A stretch of 64,000 nucleotides of DNA from Cobetia sp. cqz5-12 (GTDB lineage Bacteria > Pseudomonadota > Gammaproteobacteria > Pseudomonadales > Halomonadaceae), in the NCBI RefSeq assembly GCF_016495405.1, contig NZ_CP044522.1:2881876-2945875 (forward strand), read 5' to 3'. How positions within the stretch are numbered: position 1 is the first letter of the stretch; every line of letters starts with the position of its first letter. The notes beneath the pieces were generated by a model that was not told where the DNA came from, searched no databases, and saw nothing but the letters and a program-made list of their open reading frames with translations. Shown one piece after another: positions 56,678-64,000 of this stretch. The position numbers were made by a program, and so were the translations under genes.

Positions 56678-58026
56678 GACGCCTCCTGCACACGACGCAT
56701 GGAGTCACCCCGGCCGACCGCGTAGTACATCAGGCCGGCGGCCTTCATGGCGGCAGGCTCGAACAGGTTGCGGCCATCGACCACCACCGGGAAGCCGAGC
56801 TGCGCCTTCAGCCACTCGCCATCCAGGGTGCGGAATTCCTTCCACTCGGTGCAGATCACCAGCGCATCGGCGCCCTTGACCGCCTGCTGACGGTCCGCGA
56901 CCAGCACCAGCTCATCACGCTCACCGTAGATGCGCCGGCATTCCTTCATGGCTTCCGGGTCATAGGCCTGCACGGTCGCACCCGCCGTCCACAGTGCTTC
57001 CATCAGCGTGCGGCTCGGCGCATCGCGCATGTCGTCGGTATTGGGCTTGAAGGCCAGACCCCAGACAGCGATGGTCTTGCCCTTGAGGTCGCCATCGAAG
57101 GCCCGCGACAGCTTGTCGAACAGCGTGACCTTCTGGCGCTTGTTGACGGATTCCACGGCGGTCAGCAGCTCGGCGTCATAGCCGATCTGACTTGCGGTAC
57201 GCGCCAGCGCCTGGACATCCTTCGGGAAGCAGGAGCCACCATAGCCACAACCCGGATAGATGAAGTGGTAGCCGATGCGCGGGTCACTGCCTATGCCGCG
57301 ACGCACTTCCTCGATGTCCGCGCCCAGGCGCTCGGCCAGATTGGAGATCTCGTTCATGAAGCTGATCTTGGTCGCCAGCATCGCGTTGGCGGCGTACTTG
57401 GTCAGCTCGGCGGCGCGCACATCCATGAACATCAGCTTTTCATGGTTGCGGTTGTAGGGGGCATAGCATTCGCGCATACGCTCGCGCACCTTCTCGGAAT
57501 CGGTGCCGACCACGATGCGCGCGCCACGTGTGAAGTCCTCCAGCGCCGCGCCTTCCTTGAGGAATTCCGGGTTGGAGCAGACATCGAAATCGATACTTTC
57601 GCCGCGCTCGGCGAGCACTTCGGCGACTCGCGCCGTGACACGGTCCGCCGTGCCCACCGGCACGGTGGACTTGTCGATGATGACCTTGTAGTCATTCATG
57701 TGCTCGCCGATGGTAGTGGCGACGGACAGCACGTACTTGAGGTCGGCGCTGCCATCTTCATCCGGCGGCGTGCCCACGGCGATGAACTGCAACACGCCGT
57801 GCTCGACGGCCTGACGGGCGTCAGTGGTGAAGTTGAGACGACCGGCCTCGACATTGCGCAGCACCATGCTCTCCAGCCCCGGCTCGAAGATGGGGATCTC
57901 GCCTTGCTTGAGGCCATCGATCTTGGCCGCATCAACGTCCATGCAGATCACGTCATGGCCGACATCGGCCAGACAGGTGCCAGTCACCAGGCCTACGTAG
58001 CCTGTTCCGAAGACAGTGATTTTCAT
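56674..58026 (-). CDS. ugd: UDP-glucose 6-dehydrogenase
   Basis: 450 residues. It oxidizes UDP-glucose to UDP-glucuronate with two NAD+. The Rossmann motif [10 protein letters not shown] and the catalytic cysteine in [12 protein letters not shown] are intact. The ATG is one base beyond the stop of the phosphoethanolamine-transferase-like gene, and the end overlaps the glycosyltransferase start. It provides the acidic sugar for capsule or LPS, and would act with GalE in the same region. Confidence 0.95.
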   Translation of the reverse strand: MKITVFGTGYVGLVTGTCLADVGHDVICMDVDAAKIDGLKQGEIPIFEPGLESMVLRNVEAGRLNFTTDARQAVEHGVLQFIAVGTPPDEDGSADLKYVLSVATTIGEHMNDYKVIIDKSTVPVGTADRVTARVAEVLAERGESIDFDVCSNPEFLKEGAALEDFTRGARIVVGTDSEKVRERMRECYAPYNRNHEKLMFMDVRAAELTKYAANAMLATKISFMNEISNLAERLGADIEEVRRGIGSDPRIGYHFIYPGCGYGGSCFPKDVQALARTASQIGYDAELLTAVESVNKRQKVTLFDKLSRAFDGDLKGKTIAVWGLAFKPNTDDMRDAPSRTLMEALWTAGATVQAYDPEAMKECRRIYGERDELVLVADRQQAVKGADALVICTEWKEFRTLDGEWLKAQLGFPVVVDGRNLFEPAAMKAAGLMYYAVGRGDSMRRVQEAS

Positions 58027-58027
58027 G

Positions 58028-59878
58028 TCAGTCCTTGAGATTCTCTGAAGGTAATGAAGCAGGTGACAAGGTGAACGCCGACGAATCCTCTGGCGGCGTC
58101 ACACGGGAATCCGGCTGTGATGCTTGCCCACCGCGCTTCGCGCCTTGCCCGGACATGAACTCCGGGCGCTCCAGCAGCTCGGTGGTCGCCTCGACCGCTT
58201 CCTCGAGCTCTTCGGCACCCGGCGCGAGAGGACGGGAAAGAAAGTCCGACGGCAGGTCCTCGTAGAAGTTCAGCCGTCCCAGCTGGTCCAGCACCGGGTG
58301 ACGCTCACGCGGCTGATAGCAGACCGCCCAAGGCGACAGACACGGCTTGTCACCGGAGAAGCGGATGCCCAGCCAGTCGCTGGCCAGATAGGGCAGATCG
58401 AAACTGGCGAAAGGCTCACCGGCGTGCGCGCGCAGGCGCGCCAGCTCGCGCGCGGGATTGGGCGCCTGCCCTGTCTGCCAAAGCCACAGCGGAATGCGAT
58501 ACGGTGCCTGACTGGGGCGGTCACCACCATGCACATAGGCGTCGCTGAGCGGATCATGCTCGAGGCCGTGGTCCGACAGATAGAGCACGCCGGCAGGTCG
58601 CCCCTCGAGACGCTGGAAGACCCCTTCGATCACCTGGTCCGTGAAGCGGATGCTGTCATCGTAGGCATCGGTCAGCGGCGAACGGCTGTCCGGGGTCAGG
58701 AAATAGCGCAATGAATCCGGGTACTGCAGGCTGGCCGGCGGGTGACTGCCGTAGAGATGCAGCACGATCAGCCGCGGCCCCTCGACCTCGCGCGCCAGCG
58801 CCTCATCGAGCGCATCCAGCAAGCCGTCGTCATAATCGGTCATGATGGTGCGAGCGATATCGGCACGCTGGGCGATGGCCGTGATCCAGGTGCGCTCGGA
58901 GGTGATATCGAGCCCTTGGCGCGACAGCCACTCGGTATGATAGCCGGCCTGATTGGCCAGCGAGATCAGATTGGCGTCCAGATAGCGCGGCGAGAAGGTT
59001 CGCGGGTCGGTCAGACTGGCCAGCATCGGTACCGCCAGCACGGTCTGCGGCGCCGGGGCGATGGCCTGATCGAAGACCACCAGCTCATCGCGGCGCGCAT
59101 CGAGATTCGGCGTCGTGGCGCGCGAATAGCCATACAGCGACAGCTGATCGCGGCGTTGGGATTCGCCGATGATCAGGACGAAGACAGCGTCATCCGGCAC
59201 CTCGGGGCTGCGCGAGACGCCACCGAAATCATAGTCATCCGCCATCAGCGCCTTGTAGCGCTCCTTCTCCCACCAGGCATGCGAGGTGGTGGCCAGATTC
59301 CAGCCCGGCGAGACCGACAGCGTGGTGATGACCAACGGTACGCTGGCCCGCCCCCACTGCCAGCTACCGGCCAGCAGCATCAGCAACCAGAGCACGAAGG
59401 CGATTCCGCTGCGCCCGCCCAGTCGGGCACGAGCCAGCCCTGTCCCGAAGCGATTGCCCAGTGACAGCGCCAACAGGAAGAACCCCAGCGGAACGATCAG
59501 GGCCAGCGGGAACTTGAACAGCATCGCCATCGATTCGCTGCGACTGGTATCCAGCGAGCTGAGCGCAAAGGCCAGGCCGTAGCGGGAGTCGTAATAGACG
59601 GCGCTGACCACACTTGCCGAGAGGTTGACGCCCAGCGCCGCCATCAGCCCCAGCGCCGGCCAACGCCAGCGCGGGCGATGGAGCGCCGCCAACAGACACG
59701 GCCACAGCAACAGGTTGCCGAACAGGATCAGGCCACCCTCGAGCAGGCCGTGGTAGATCAACGGCACCAGACTCGCCAGCAGGGACAGCGTGATGGCGGA
59801 AATCACCCCGGCCCGCTTGCTCGCCTGATCACTGCGCGCAAACAGGCGATAGACGAGGCGCTGCAGTAGGCCCTTCAT
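58028..59878 (-). CDS. Phosphoethanolamine transferase-like membrane protein
   Basis: 616 residues from the ATG at 59878 (GGGGA upstream); an ATG five codons earlier is possible. Four or five N-terminal membrane segments are followed by a periplasmic alkaline-phosphatase fold: [22 protein letters not shown], the nucleophile Thr279 in PQTVLAVPM (matching EptA Thr280) and SDHGLEHD. It would move phosphoethanolamine from phosphatidylethanolamine to LPS or another glycan, in some species giving polymyxin resistance. A disordered, Ser/Glu-rich tail of about 60 residues is added at the C-terminus. Lipid A versus core as target is unresolved. Confidence 0.84.
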   Translation of the reverse strand: MKGLLQRLVYRLFARSDQASKRAGVISAITLSLLASLVPLIYHGLLEGGLILFGNLLLWPCLLAALHRPRWRWPALGLMAALGVNLSASVVSAVYYDSRYGLAFALSSLDTSRSESMAMLFKFPLALIVPLGFFLLALSLGNRFGTGLARARLGGRSGIAFVLWLLMLLAGSWQWGRASVPLVITTLSVSPGWNLATTSHAWWEKERYKALMADDYDFGGVSRSPEVPDDAVFVLIIGESQRRDQLSLYGYSRATTPNLDARRDELVVFDQAIAPAPQTVLAVPMLASLTDPRTFSPRYLDANLISLANQAGYHTEWLSRQGLDITSERTWITAIAQRADIARTIMTDYDDGLLDALDEALAREVEGPRLIVLHLYGSHPPASLQYPDSLRYFLTPDSRSPLTDAYDDSIRFTDQVIEGVFQRLEGRPAGVLYLSDHGLEHDPLSDAYVHGGDRPSQAPYRIPLWLWQTGQAPNPARELARLRAHAGEPFASFDLPYLASDWLGIRFSGDKPCLSPWAVCYQPRERHPVLDQLGRLNFYEDLPSDFLSRPLAPGAEELEEAVEATTELLERPEFMSGQGAKRGGQASQPDSRVTPPEDSSAFTLSPASLPSENLKD

Positions 59879-59957
59879 GCGCGTCCCCGCCATGACATGA
59901 GCGCTTCACCCCTTACGCGGGCCAATAGATGCACGAGCCATCGAGCCCCGGCCACCC

Positions 59958-60785
59958 TCAGACGTCCAGCGCCTGGCGCCAGCGACCATCCGCTTGGCCA
60001 CAGGCAATGAAGAAGGGGTTCACCAACGTGTCGCGGGCGTTGTAGTCCAGGCGGCGCGGCTGTGCGGGCAATGACTCGGCATCGAAGACCTGGCCGCCAG
60101 CCGCTTCCAGCACGGCCTGGGCCGCCGCGGTGTCCCACTCGCTGGTCGGCGCGTAGCGCGGATAGAGATCCGCATTGCCTTCCGCGATGCGACAGAACTT
60201 GAGCGAGCTGCCACAGCTGACGTTCTCCACCGGCGCCAGGCGCTCGATCAGTGCCGCCGTGCGCGCATCGAGATGCGACTTGCTGGCCACGACTCTCAAC
60301 ACCTCAGGCTCCGGGCTGACCGCGATCTCGACACGCCCGGCGACGTCTTCCCGGAAGGCCCCCACACCGGCAAGCCCGCTCCAGGTCGTCTCCAGTACCG
60401 GCGCATCCACCACGCCCAGCACGCTGCGCGAGCCCTGGATCAAGGCCACGTTGACGGTGTATTCATCGCTGCCGGTGACGAATTCACGCGTGCCATCCAG
60501 CGGGTCGACCAGCCAGAAGGTCTGCCAGTCACGCCGCGCCGCGATATCGGCCTTGTCGCTCTCCTCCGAGAGCACCGGAATCTGCGGCGTCAGGCGAGCC
60601 AGCCCCTCGACCAGCACATGATGCGCTGCCATATCCGCCGCCGTGACAGGGCTGTCATCGGCCTTGGCGCGCGTGCCGAGATCTCCCCCACGGGCAACGG
60701 CGAGTATCGCCCGCCCCGCTTCGCGGCAAAGCTGTTCAATGGCCGTCAGCAGTTCAAGATCGAGGGTGACATCAGACTGGGGCAT
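59958..60785 (-). CDS. cysQ: 3'(2'),5'-bisphosphate nucleotidase CysQ
   Basis: 275 residues from the ATG at 60785. The inositol-phosphatase fold has the metal sites SEES, LVDPLDGTREF and the C-terminal SEWDTAAAQAVLEA. It removes the 3'-phosphate from PAP, the by-product of sulfotransferases and of PAPS reduction. It lies among envelope glycan genes instead of cys genes, which fits PAP recycling for sulfated polysaccharide. The longer reading frame upstream runs into the repeat and was rejected. Confidence 0.93.
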   Translation of the reverse strand: MPQSDVTLDLELLTAIEQLCREAGRAILAVARGGDLGTRAKADDSPVTAADMAAHHVLVEGLARLTPQIPVLSEESDKADIAARRDWQTFWLVDPLDGTREFVTGSDEYTVNVALIQGSRSVLGVVDAPVLETTWSGLAGVGAFREDVAGRVEIAVSPEPEVLRVVASKSHLDARTAALIERLAPVENVSCGSSLKFCRIAEGNADLYPRYAPTSEWDTAAAQAVLEAAGGQVFDAESLPAQPRRLDYNARDTLVNPFFIACGQADGRWRQALDV

Positions 60786-60895
60786 GGGGGTCTCGCAGAG
60801 AATTCGAAGGAGTCGACACGGGCCCTTGGGCCCGCCGTCATCATACGCAAAAGCGGCCGCGGATGCTGCCCGCGACCGCTTCGAGAGGTCTTCAC

Positions 60896-60955
60896 TCAAG
60901 CGCCATCAACTCAAGCTCGGTCAATTCAAGCTCGGTCAACTCAGGCGCACTGCCC
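60896..60955. repeat. Four-unit 15-bp repeat between galE and cysQ
   Basis: Four adjacent 15-bp units (60896-60910, 60911-60925, 60926-60940, 60941-60955). The two central units are TCAAGCTCGGTCAAT and TCAAGCTCGGTCAAC. They end 15 bp from the galE stop. The unit is close to that at 37314-37358. Confidence 0.9.
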
Positions 60956-60970
60956 ATGCAGTGTCAGTTT

Positions 60971-61990
60971 TCAGGCACTGCGATAGCCGTTGGGGTTGCG
61001 TGACTGCCAACGCCAGCTGTCGGCCATCATGCGGTCGAGACCGAGTTCGGCCTTCCACTTGAGTTCGTTGAAGGCCTTGTCCGGCTCCGCCCAGCATTCG
61101 GCGATATCACCGGCACGACGCGGTGCGATGCGATACGGCACCGGACGACCACTGGCCTTCTCGAACGCCTTGACCATGTCCAGCACGCTGTAGCCGGTAC
61201 CGGTACCCAGGTTATAGGTGTGAACGCCATCACGTGCATCACCGGCCAGGTAATCCAGCGCCTTGAGGTGGCCATCGGCCAGGTCGACGACGTGGATGTA
61301 ATCGCGCACCCCGGTGCCATCCGGCGTCGGGTAGTCATCCCCGAACACGGCCAGTTCCTCGAGGCGGCCCACGGCGACCTGGCTGATGTACGGCACCAGG
61401 TTGTTGGGGATGCCGTTGGGGTCTTCACCGATGGTGCCGGACTCGTGGGCACCCACCGGATTGAAGTAGCGCAACAGCGCGATACGCCAGCTGTCATCCG
61501 CGACGGCCAGGTCGCGCAGCACTTCCTCGACCATCAGCTTGGAGCGGCCATAGGGGTTGGTCGCGGAAGTCGGAAAGTCTTCACGGATCGGCGTGGACGC
61601 CGGATCGCCATACACGGTGGCCGAGGAAGAGAACACGATACGCTTGACGCCGGCACGCGCCATGGCGTCACACAGCACCAGGGTGCCGTTGACGTTGTTG
61701 TCGTAGTAGGCCAGCGGCTTGGCGACGCTCTCGCCGACCGCCTTGAGTCCGGCGAAGTGGACCACGGCCTCGATATCGTGACGCTCGAACAGGCTGTCGA
61801 GCAGCGCGCCATTGCGGATATCGCCTTCGACGAACGGCACTTCGCGTCCGGCGAGCGTCGCCACACGCGCAAGAGAGGCTTCACTGGCATTGGACAGGTT
61901 GTCCAGCACCAGCACCTGATGACCGGCCTCCATGAGCGCCAATACCGTATGAGAGCCGATGTAGCCTGCACCACCCGTGACCAGAATCAT
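60971..61990 (-). CDS. galE: UDP-glucose 4-epimerase
   Basis: 339 residues from the ATG at 61990 behind AAGGAAG. It interconverts UDP-glucose and UDP-galactose using bound [13 protein letters not shown] binds NAD and the catalytic Tyr-Lys pair sits in [11 protein letters not shown], with [11 protein letters not shown] before it. It is the first gene of the minus-strand envelope group galE-cysQ-ept-ugd-GT4 and would supply galactose for the polysaccharide. No gal catabolic genes are nearby. Confidence 0.95.
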   Translation of the reverse strand: MILVTGGAGYIGSHTVLALMEAGHQVLVLDNLSNASEASLARVATLAGREVPFVEGDIRNGALLDSLFERHDIEAVVHFAGLKAVGESVAKPLAYYDNNVNGTLVLCDAMARAGVKRIVFSSSATVYGDPASTPIREDFPTSATNPYGRSKLMVEEVLRDLAVADDSWRIALLRYFNPVGAHESGTIGEDPNGIPNNLVPYISQVAVGRLEELAVFGDDYPTPDGTGVRDYIHVVDLADGHLKALDYLAGDARDGVHTYNLGTGTGYSVLDMVKAFEKASGRPVPYRIAPRRAGDIAECWAEPDKAFNELKWKAELGLDRMMADSWRWQSRNPNGYRSA

Positions 61991-62516
61991 CAATCATCTT
62001 CCTTGTGAAAGTAACGCGACAGTGGGCCGCGCAGTAGTCCTGCGCTGGCCCTGTTCATGGCTGCTAACCCTACCTTCCAGCCCTTGCGCTCACAAGTCCA
62101 CAGCCAACGACAGCGTCTGTCGCCAGACAGCAACCTGACCCGTGCAAGATGGCGTCATACAGGGCCTGGCTCGGGGTTTGAGCGCCTCGGATCAAGCGTC
62201 GCGCTTGCGCGGCGTCAAGGTTTCACTCACGGGAGTTTCAAAACAGGCAATGAAGGCTATTGAGCCGCGCCGCAATGCTGAGACAATGGCCGCGCCTTGC
62301 CGCCTGCGCGCCCAGCTGATCGACTCGCGAGCGTCTTTCTGACAAGGCAGGCAACATGACTCGCCGTGCACGCCACCCCGATCGCAGGTACATGCACGAC
62401 ATGTCATGAATAACACCAACATGACAACTCGCCATCACCTACCATGACCCATACCAACAACACGATGACCACCATGATGAGGAAGCCAGTCGCCGACCGG
62501 CTTCTCTGGAGTCGAC
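61991..62516. other. Divergent region between galE and the DASS transporter
   Basis: About 525 bp with no supported gene. It holds the galE promoter and that of the transporter. A GAAGCC/GGCTTC inverted repeat (62482-62505) lies shortly before the transporter start. No operator was recognized. Confidence 0.5.
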
Positions 62517-64000
62517 ATGCCTGAGCAATCTCCCGATCACGTCGCTGATCAATCCACTACGCCGCCACAAGCGCCACTCGCGGCGCGCATCGGCCTGATA
62601 CTCGGGCCCCTCCTGTTGCTGCTGACCTGGCTGACACCGGCACCGGGCGACATGCCGGACAGCGCCTGGCTCTGCGTCGGACTTGCCCTGCTGATGGCCA
62701 CCTGGTGGGCCACCGAGGCCCTGCCGATTCCGGTGACCTCACTGCTGCCCATCGTGCTGGTGCCGGCACTTGGCATCGATGACATCAAGAGCACCACCGC
62801 CGCCTATGCCAACCCGACCATCTACCTGTTCCTCGGTGGCTTCCTGCTCGGGATCGCCATGCAACGCTGGGACCTGCATCGCCGCGTGGCCCTGCATACG
62901 CTGAAGCTTGCCGGCCACTCGCCGCGCCGCCAGATCGCCGGCTTCATGATCGCCACCGGCTTCATCAGCATGTGGGTGTCCAACACCGCCACCAGCATCA
63001 TGATGCTGCCCATCGGCATGTCAGTGGTCAGCCTGATGTCCAGTGGTCAGGACGAGCGCGACAGCAATGACCCGGAACTGAAGCGCTACGCTGCCGCCCT
63101 GCTGCTGGGCATCGCCTACTCCGCCAGCCTTGGCGGTATCGCGACCCTGATCGGCACGCCGCCCAATGCCCTGCTGGCGGGTTACCTGTCCAGTGACCAG
63201 GGCATCGAGATCGGTTTCGCCCAGTGGATGGTCGTCGGCTTGCCGGTCGCCATCGCGATGTGCACCATCACTTGGTGGTGGCTGACGCGCACGCCCTTCT
63301 CCTTCAAGTCCGAGACGGCAGACAGCGGCGAGATGATCAGCCGTGAACTCAAGGCACTGGGCGCCATGAGCAGCGCCGAGAAGCGAGTCGGCATCGCCTT
63401 CCTGGTAGCCGCCCTGCTGTGGATGTTCCGCCCCTTGATCAACCAGATGGGCCTTGCCTGGCTGTCGGATACCGGCATCGCCATGGCCATCGGCGTGGGC
63501 CTGTTCGCGATTCCCTCCGGCACCTCACGCGGGCGCCGCCTGCTGGTGTGGGAAGATGCGCGTGACCTGCCCTGGGGCGTGTTGCTGCTGTTCGGGGGGG
63601 GCCTGGCGCTGGCGGGCGTGATCAAGAGCTCGGGCCTCGCCGAGTGGATCGCCGGACAGCTGTCGATGTTCAGCGTGCTGCCGCTCATCGGGCTCGTGGG
63701 CATCGTGGTACTGGTGATCATCTTCCTGACCGAGGTCACCTCCAATACCGCAACGGCGGCTGCCTTCCTGCCGTTGCTGGGCGCGCTTGCGCTGTCACTG
63801 GACATCGACCCGCTGCTGATCACCGTGCCGGCGGCCATCGCGGCCAGCTGTGCCTTCATGATGCCGGTGGCCACGCCACCCAACGCCATCGTGTTCGCCA
63901 CCGGGCACCTCAAGATCCAGACCATGATGCGCGCCGGCTTCTTCCTGAACCTGGCCGGTACCGTGGTCGTCACCCTGCTGGCCTATGGCCTGATCGTGGC
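62517..64000 (+). CDS. DASS/SLC13-family sodium:anion symporter, truncated by window end
   Basis: At least 494 codons from the ATG at 62517 (GGAG nine bases upstream); no stop is reached, so the gene continues beyond the window. It has two inverted halves, each with the SNT sodium/substrate motif: MWVSNTATSIMMLPI near 140-155 and VTSNTATAAAFLPL near 405-420, plus the IGTPPNALLA and ATPPNAIVFA signatures. It imports dicarboxylates, citrate or sulfate with sodium. Substrate is not fixed by the sequence; dicarboxylates are the commonest. About 11 membrane segments are visible. Confidence 0.9.
   Translation, partial: MPEQSPDHVADQSTTPPQAPLAARIGLILGPLLLLLTWLTPAPGDMPDSAWLCVGLALLMATWWATEALPIPVTSLLPIVLVPALGIDDIKSTTAAYANPTIYLFLGGFLLGIAMQRWDLHRRVALHTLKLAGHSPRRQIAGFMIATGFISMWVSNTATSIMMLPIGMSVVSLMSSGQDERDSNDPELKRYAAALLLGIAYSASLGGIATLIGTPPNALLAGYLSSDQGIEIGFAQWMVVGLPVAIAMCTITWWWLTRTPFSFKSETADSGEMISRELKALGAMSSAEKRVGIAFLVAALLWMFRPLINQMGLAWLSDTGIAMAIGVGLFAIPSGTSRGRRLLVWEDARDLPWGVLLLFGGGLALAGVIKSSGLAEWIAGQLSMFSVLPLIGLVGIVVLVIIFLTEVTSNTATAAAFLPLLGALALSLDIDPLLITVPAAIAASCAFMMPVATPPNAIVFATGHLKIQTMMRAGFFLNLAGTVVVTLLAYGLIV

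Noticed and set aside
56515..58038. Open frame of about 500 codons antisense to ugd
   Set aside because: Shadow of ugd; the sense gene has all catalytic motifs.

Overview
The window looks like chromosomal DNA of a GC-rich marine or halophilic gammaproteobacterium, most likely a member of the Halomonadaceae (Cobetia/Halomonas type). That assignment is inferred from gene content and order: thrS-infC-rpmI-rplT-pheS-pheT-ihfA, ihfB-lapA-lapB, sdhE-ygfX, a KtrAB potassium system, an NSS sodium symporter and glpF-glpK/glpR/glpD. No IS element, prophage, integrase or CRISPR array was found.

Layout. 1-1090: end of a tungstate ABC transporter (tupB partial, tupA). 1699-6386: a sigma-54 response regulator, its membrane kinase and an XRE/cupin regulator. 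6525-14542: a minus-strand surface-glycan block with two GT4 enzymes, two paralogous sulfotransferases, a pyruvyl transferase and a GT25 enzyme, with the uracil salvage pair upp-uraA lying inside it; the 12.2-14.5 kb part is clearly AT-rich, suggesting acquired DNA. 14582-18708: purine salvage (ghxP-apt-gpt) with ung, then ribE. 19048-22679: metNIQ behind a candidate attenuator leader, then free methionine sulfoxide reductase. 22844-24220: an esterase and three identical tRNA-Val genes. 24559-31166: glycerol regulon (two glpF paralogs, glpK, glpR, glpD) with repeated candidate GlpR operators. 31271-38230: fumC with a candidate Fur box, a peroxiredoxin, a FUSC protein, nadB, ygfX and sdhE. 38500-44638: ihfB-lapA-lapB, an NSS symporter, ktrA-ktrB. 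44752-52120: the translation operon. 52458-55298: an OmpA-like lipoprotein, an M20 amidohydrolase and a DUF2489-like protein. 55544-61990: envelope glycan genes (GT4, ugd, a phosphoethanolamine-transferase-like protein, cysQ, galE). 62517-64000: a truncated DASS/SLC13 symporter.

Links between regions. The sulfotransferases at 10-13 kb would use PAPS and release PAP, which CysQ (60 kb) hydrolyses; GalE and Ugd supply UDP-galactose and UDP-glucuronate. This is consistent with a sulfated, possibly pyruvylated, acidic surface polysaccharide, but the final structure is inference. Ktr and the Na+ symporters fit life in salt. MetNIQ followed by the sulfoxide reductase suggests uptake and repair of methionine sulfoxide.

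A recurring oddity is a set of 15-16 bp direct repeats at the ends of genes or between them (6.4, 33.7, 37.3, 42.5 and 60.9 kb), plus an 8-bp tandem array upstream of glpD. Some proteins carry low-complexity tails or inserts (YgfX, IhfA, the phosphoethanolamine-transferase-like protein) that may have arisen in the same way. I saw no wholly new multi-gene system; the sulfated-glycan block, the metN leader and the repeat family are the best leads.
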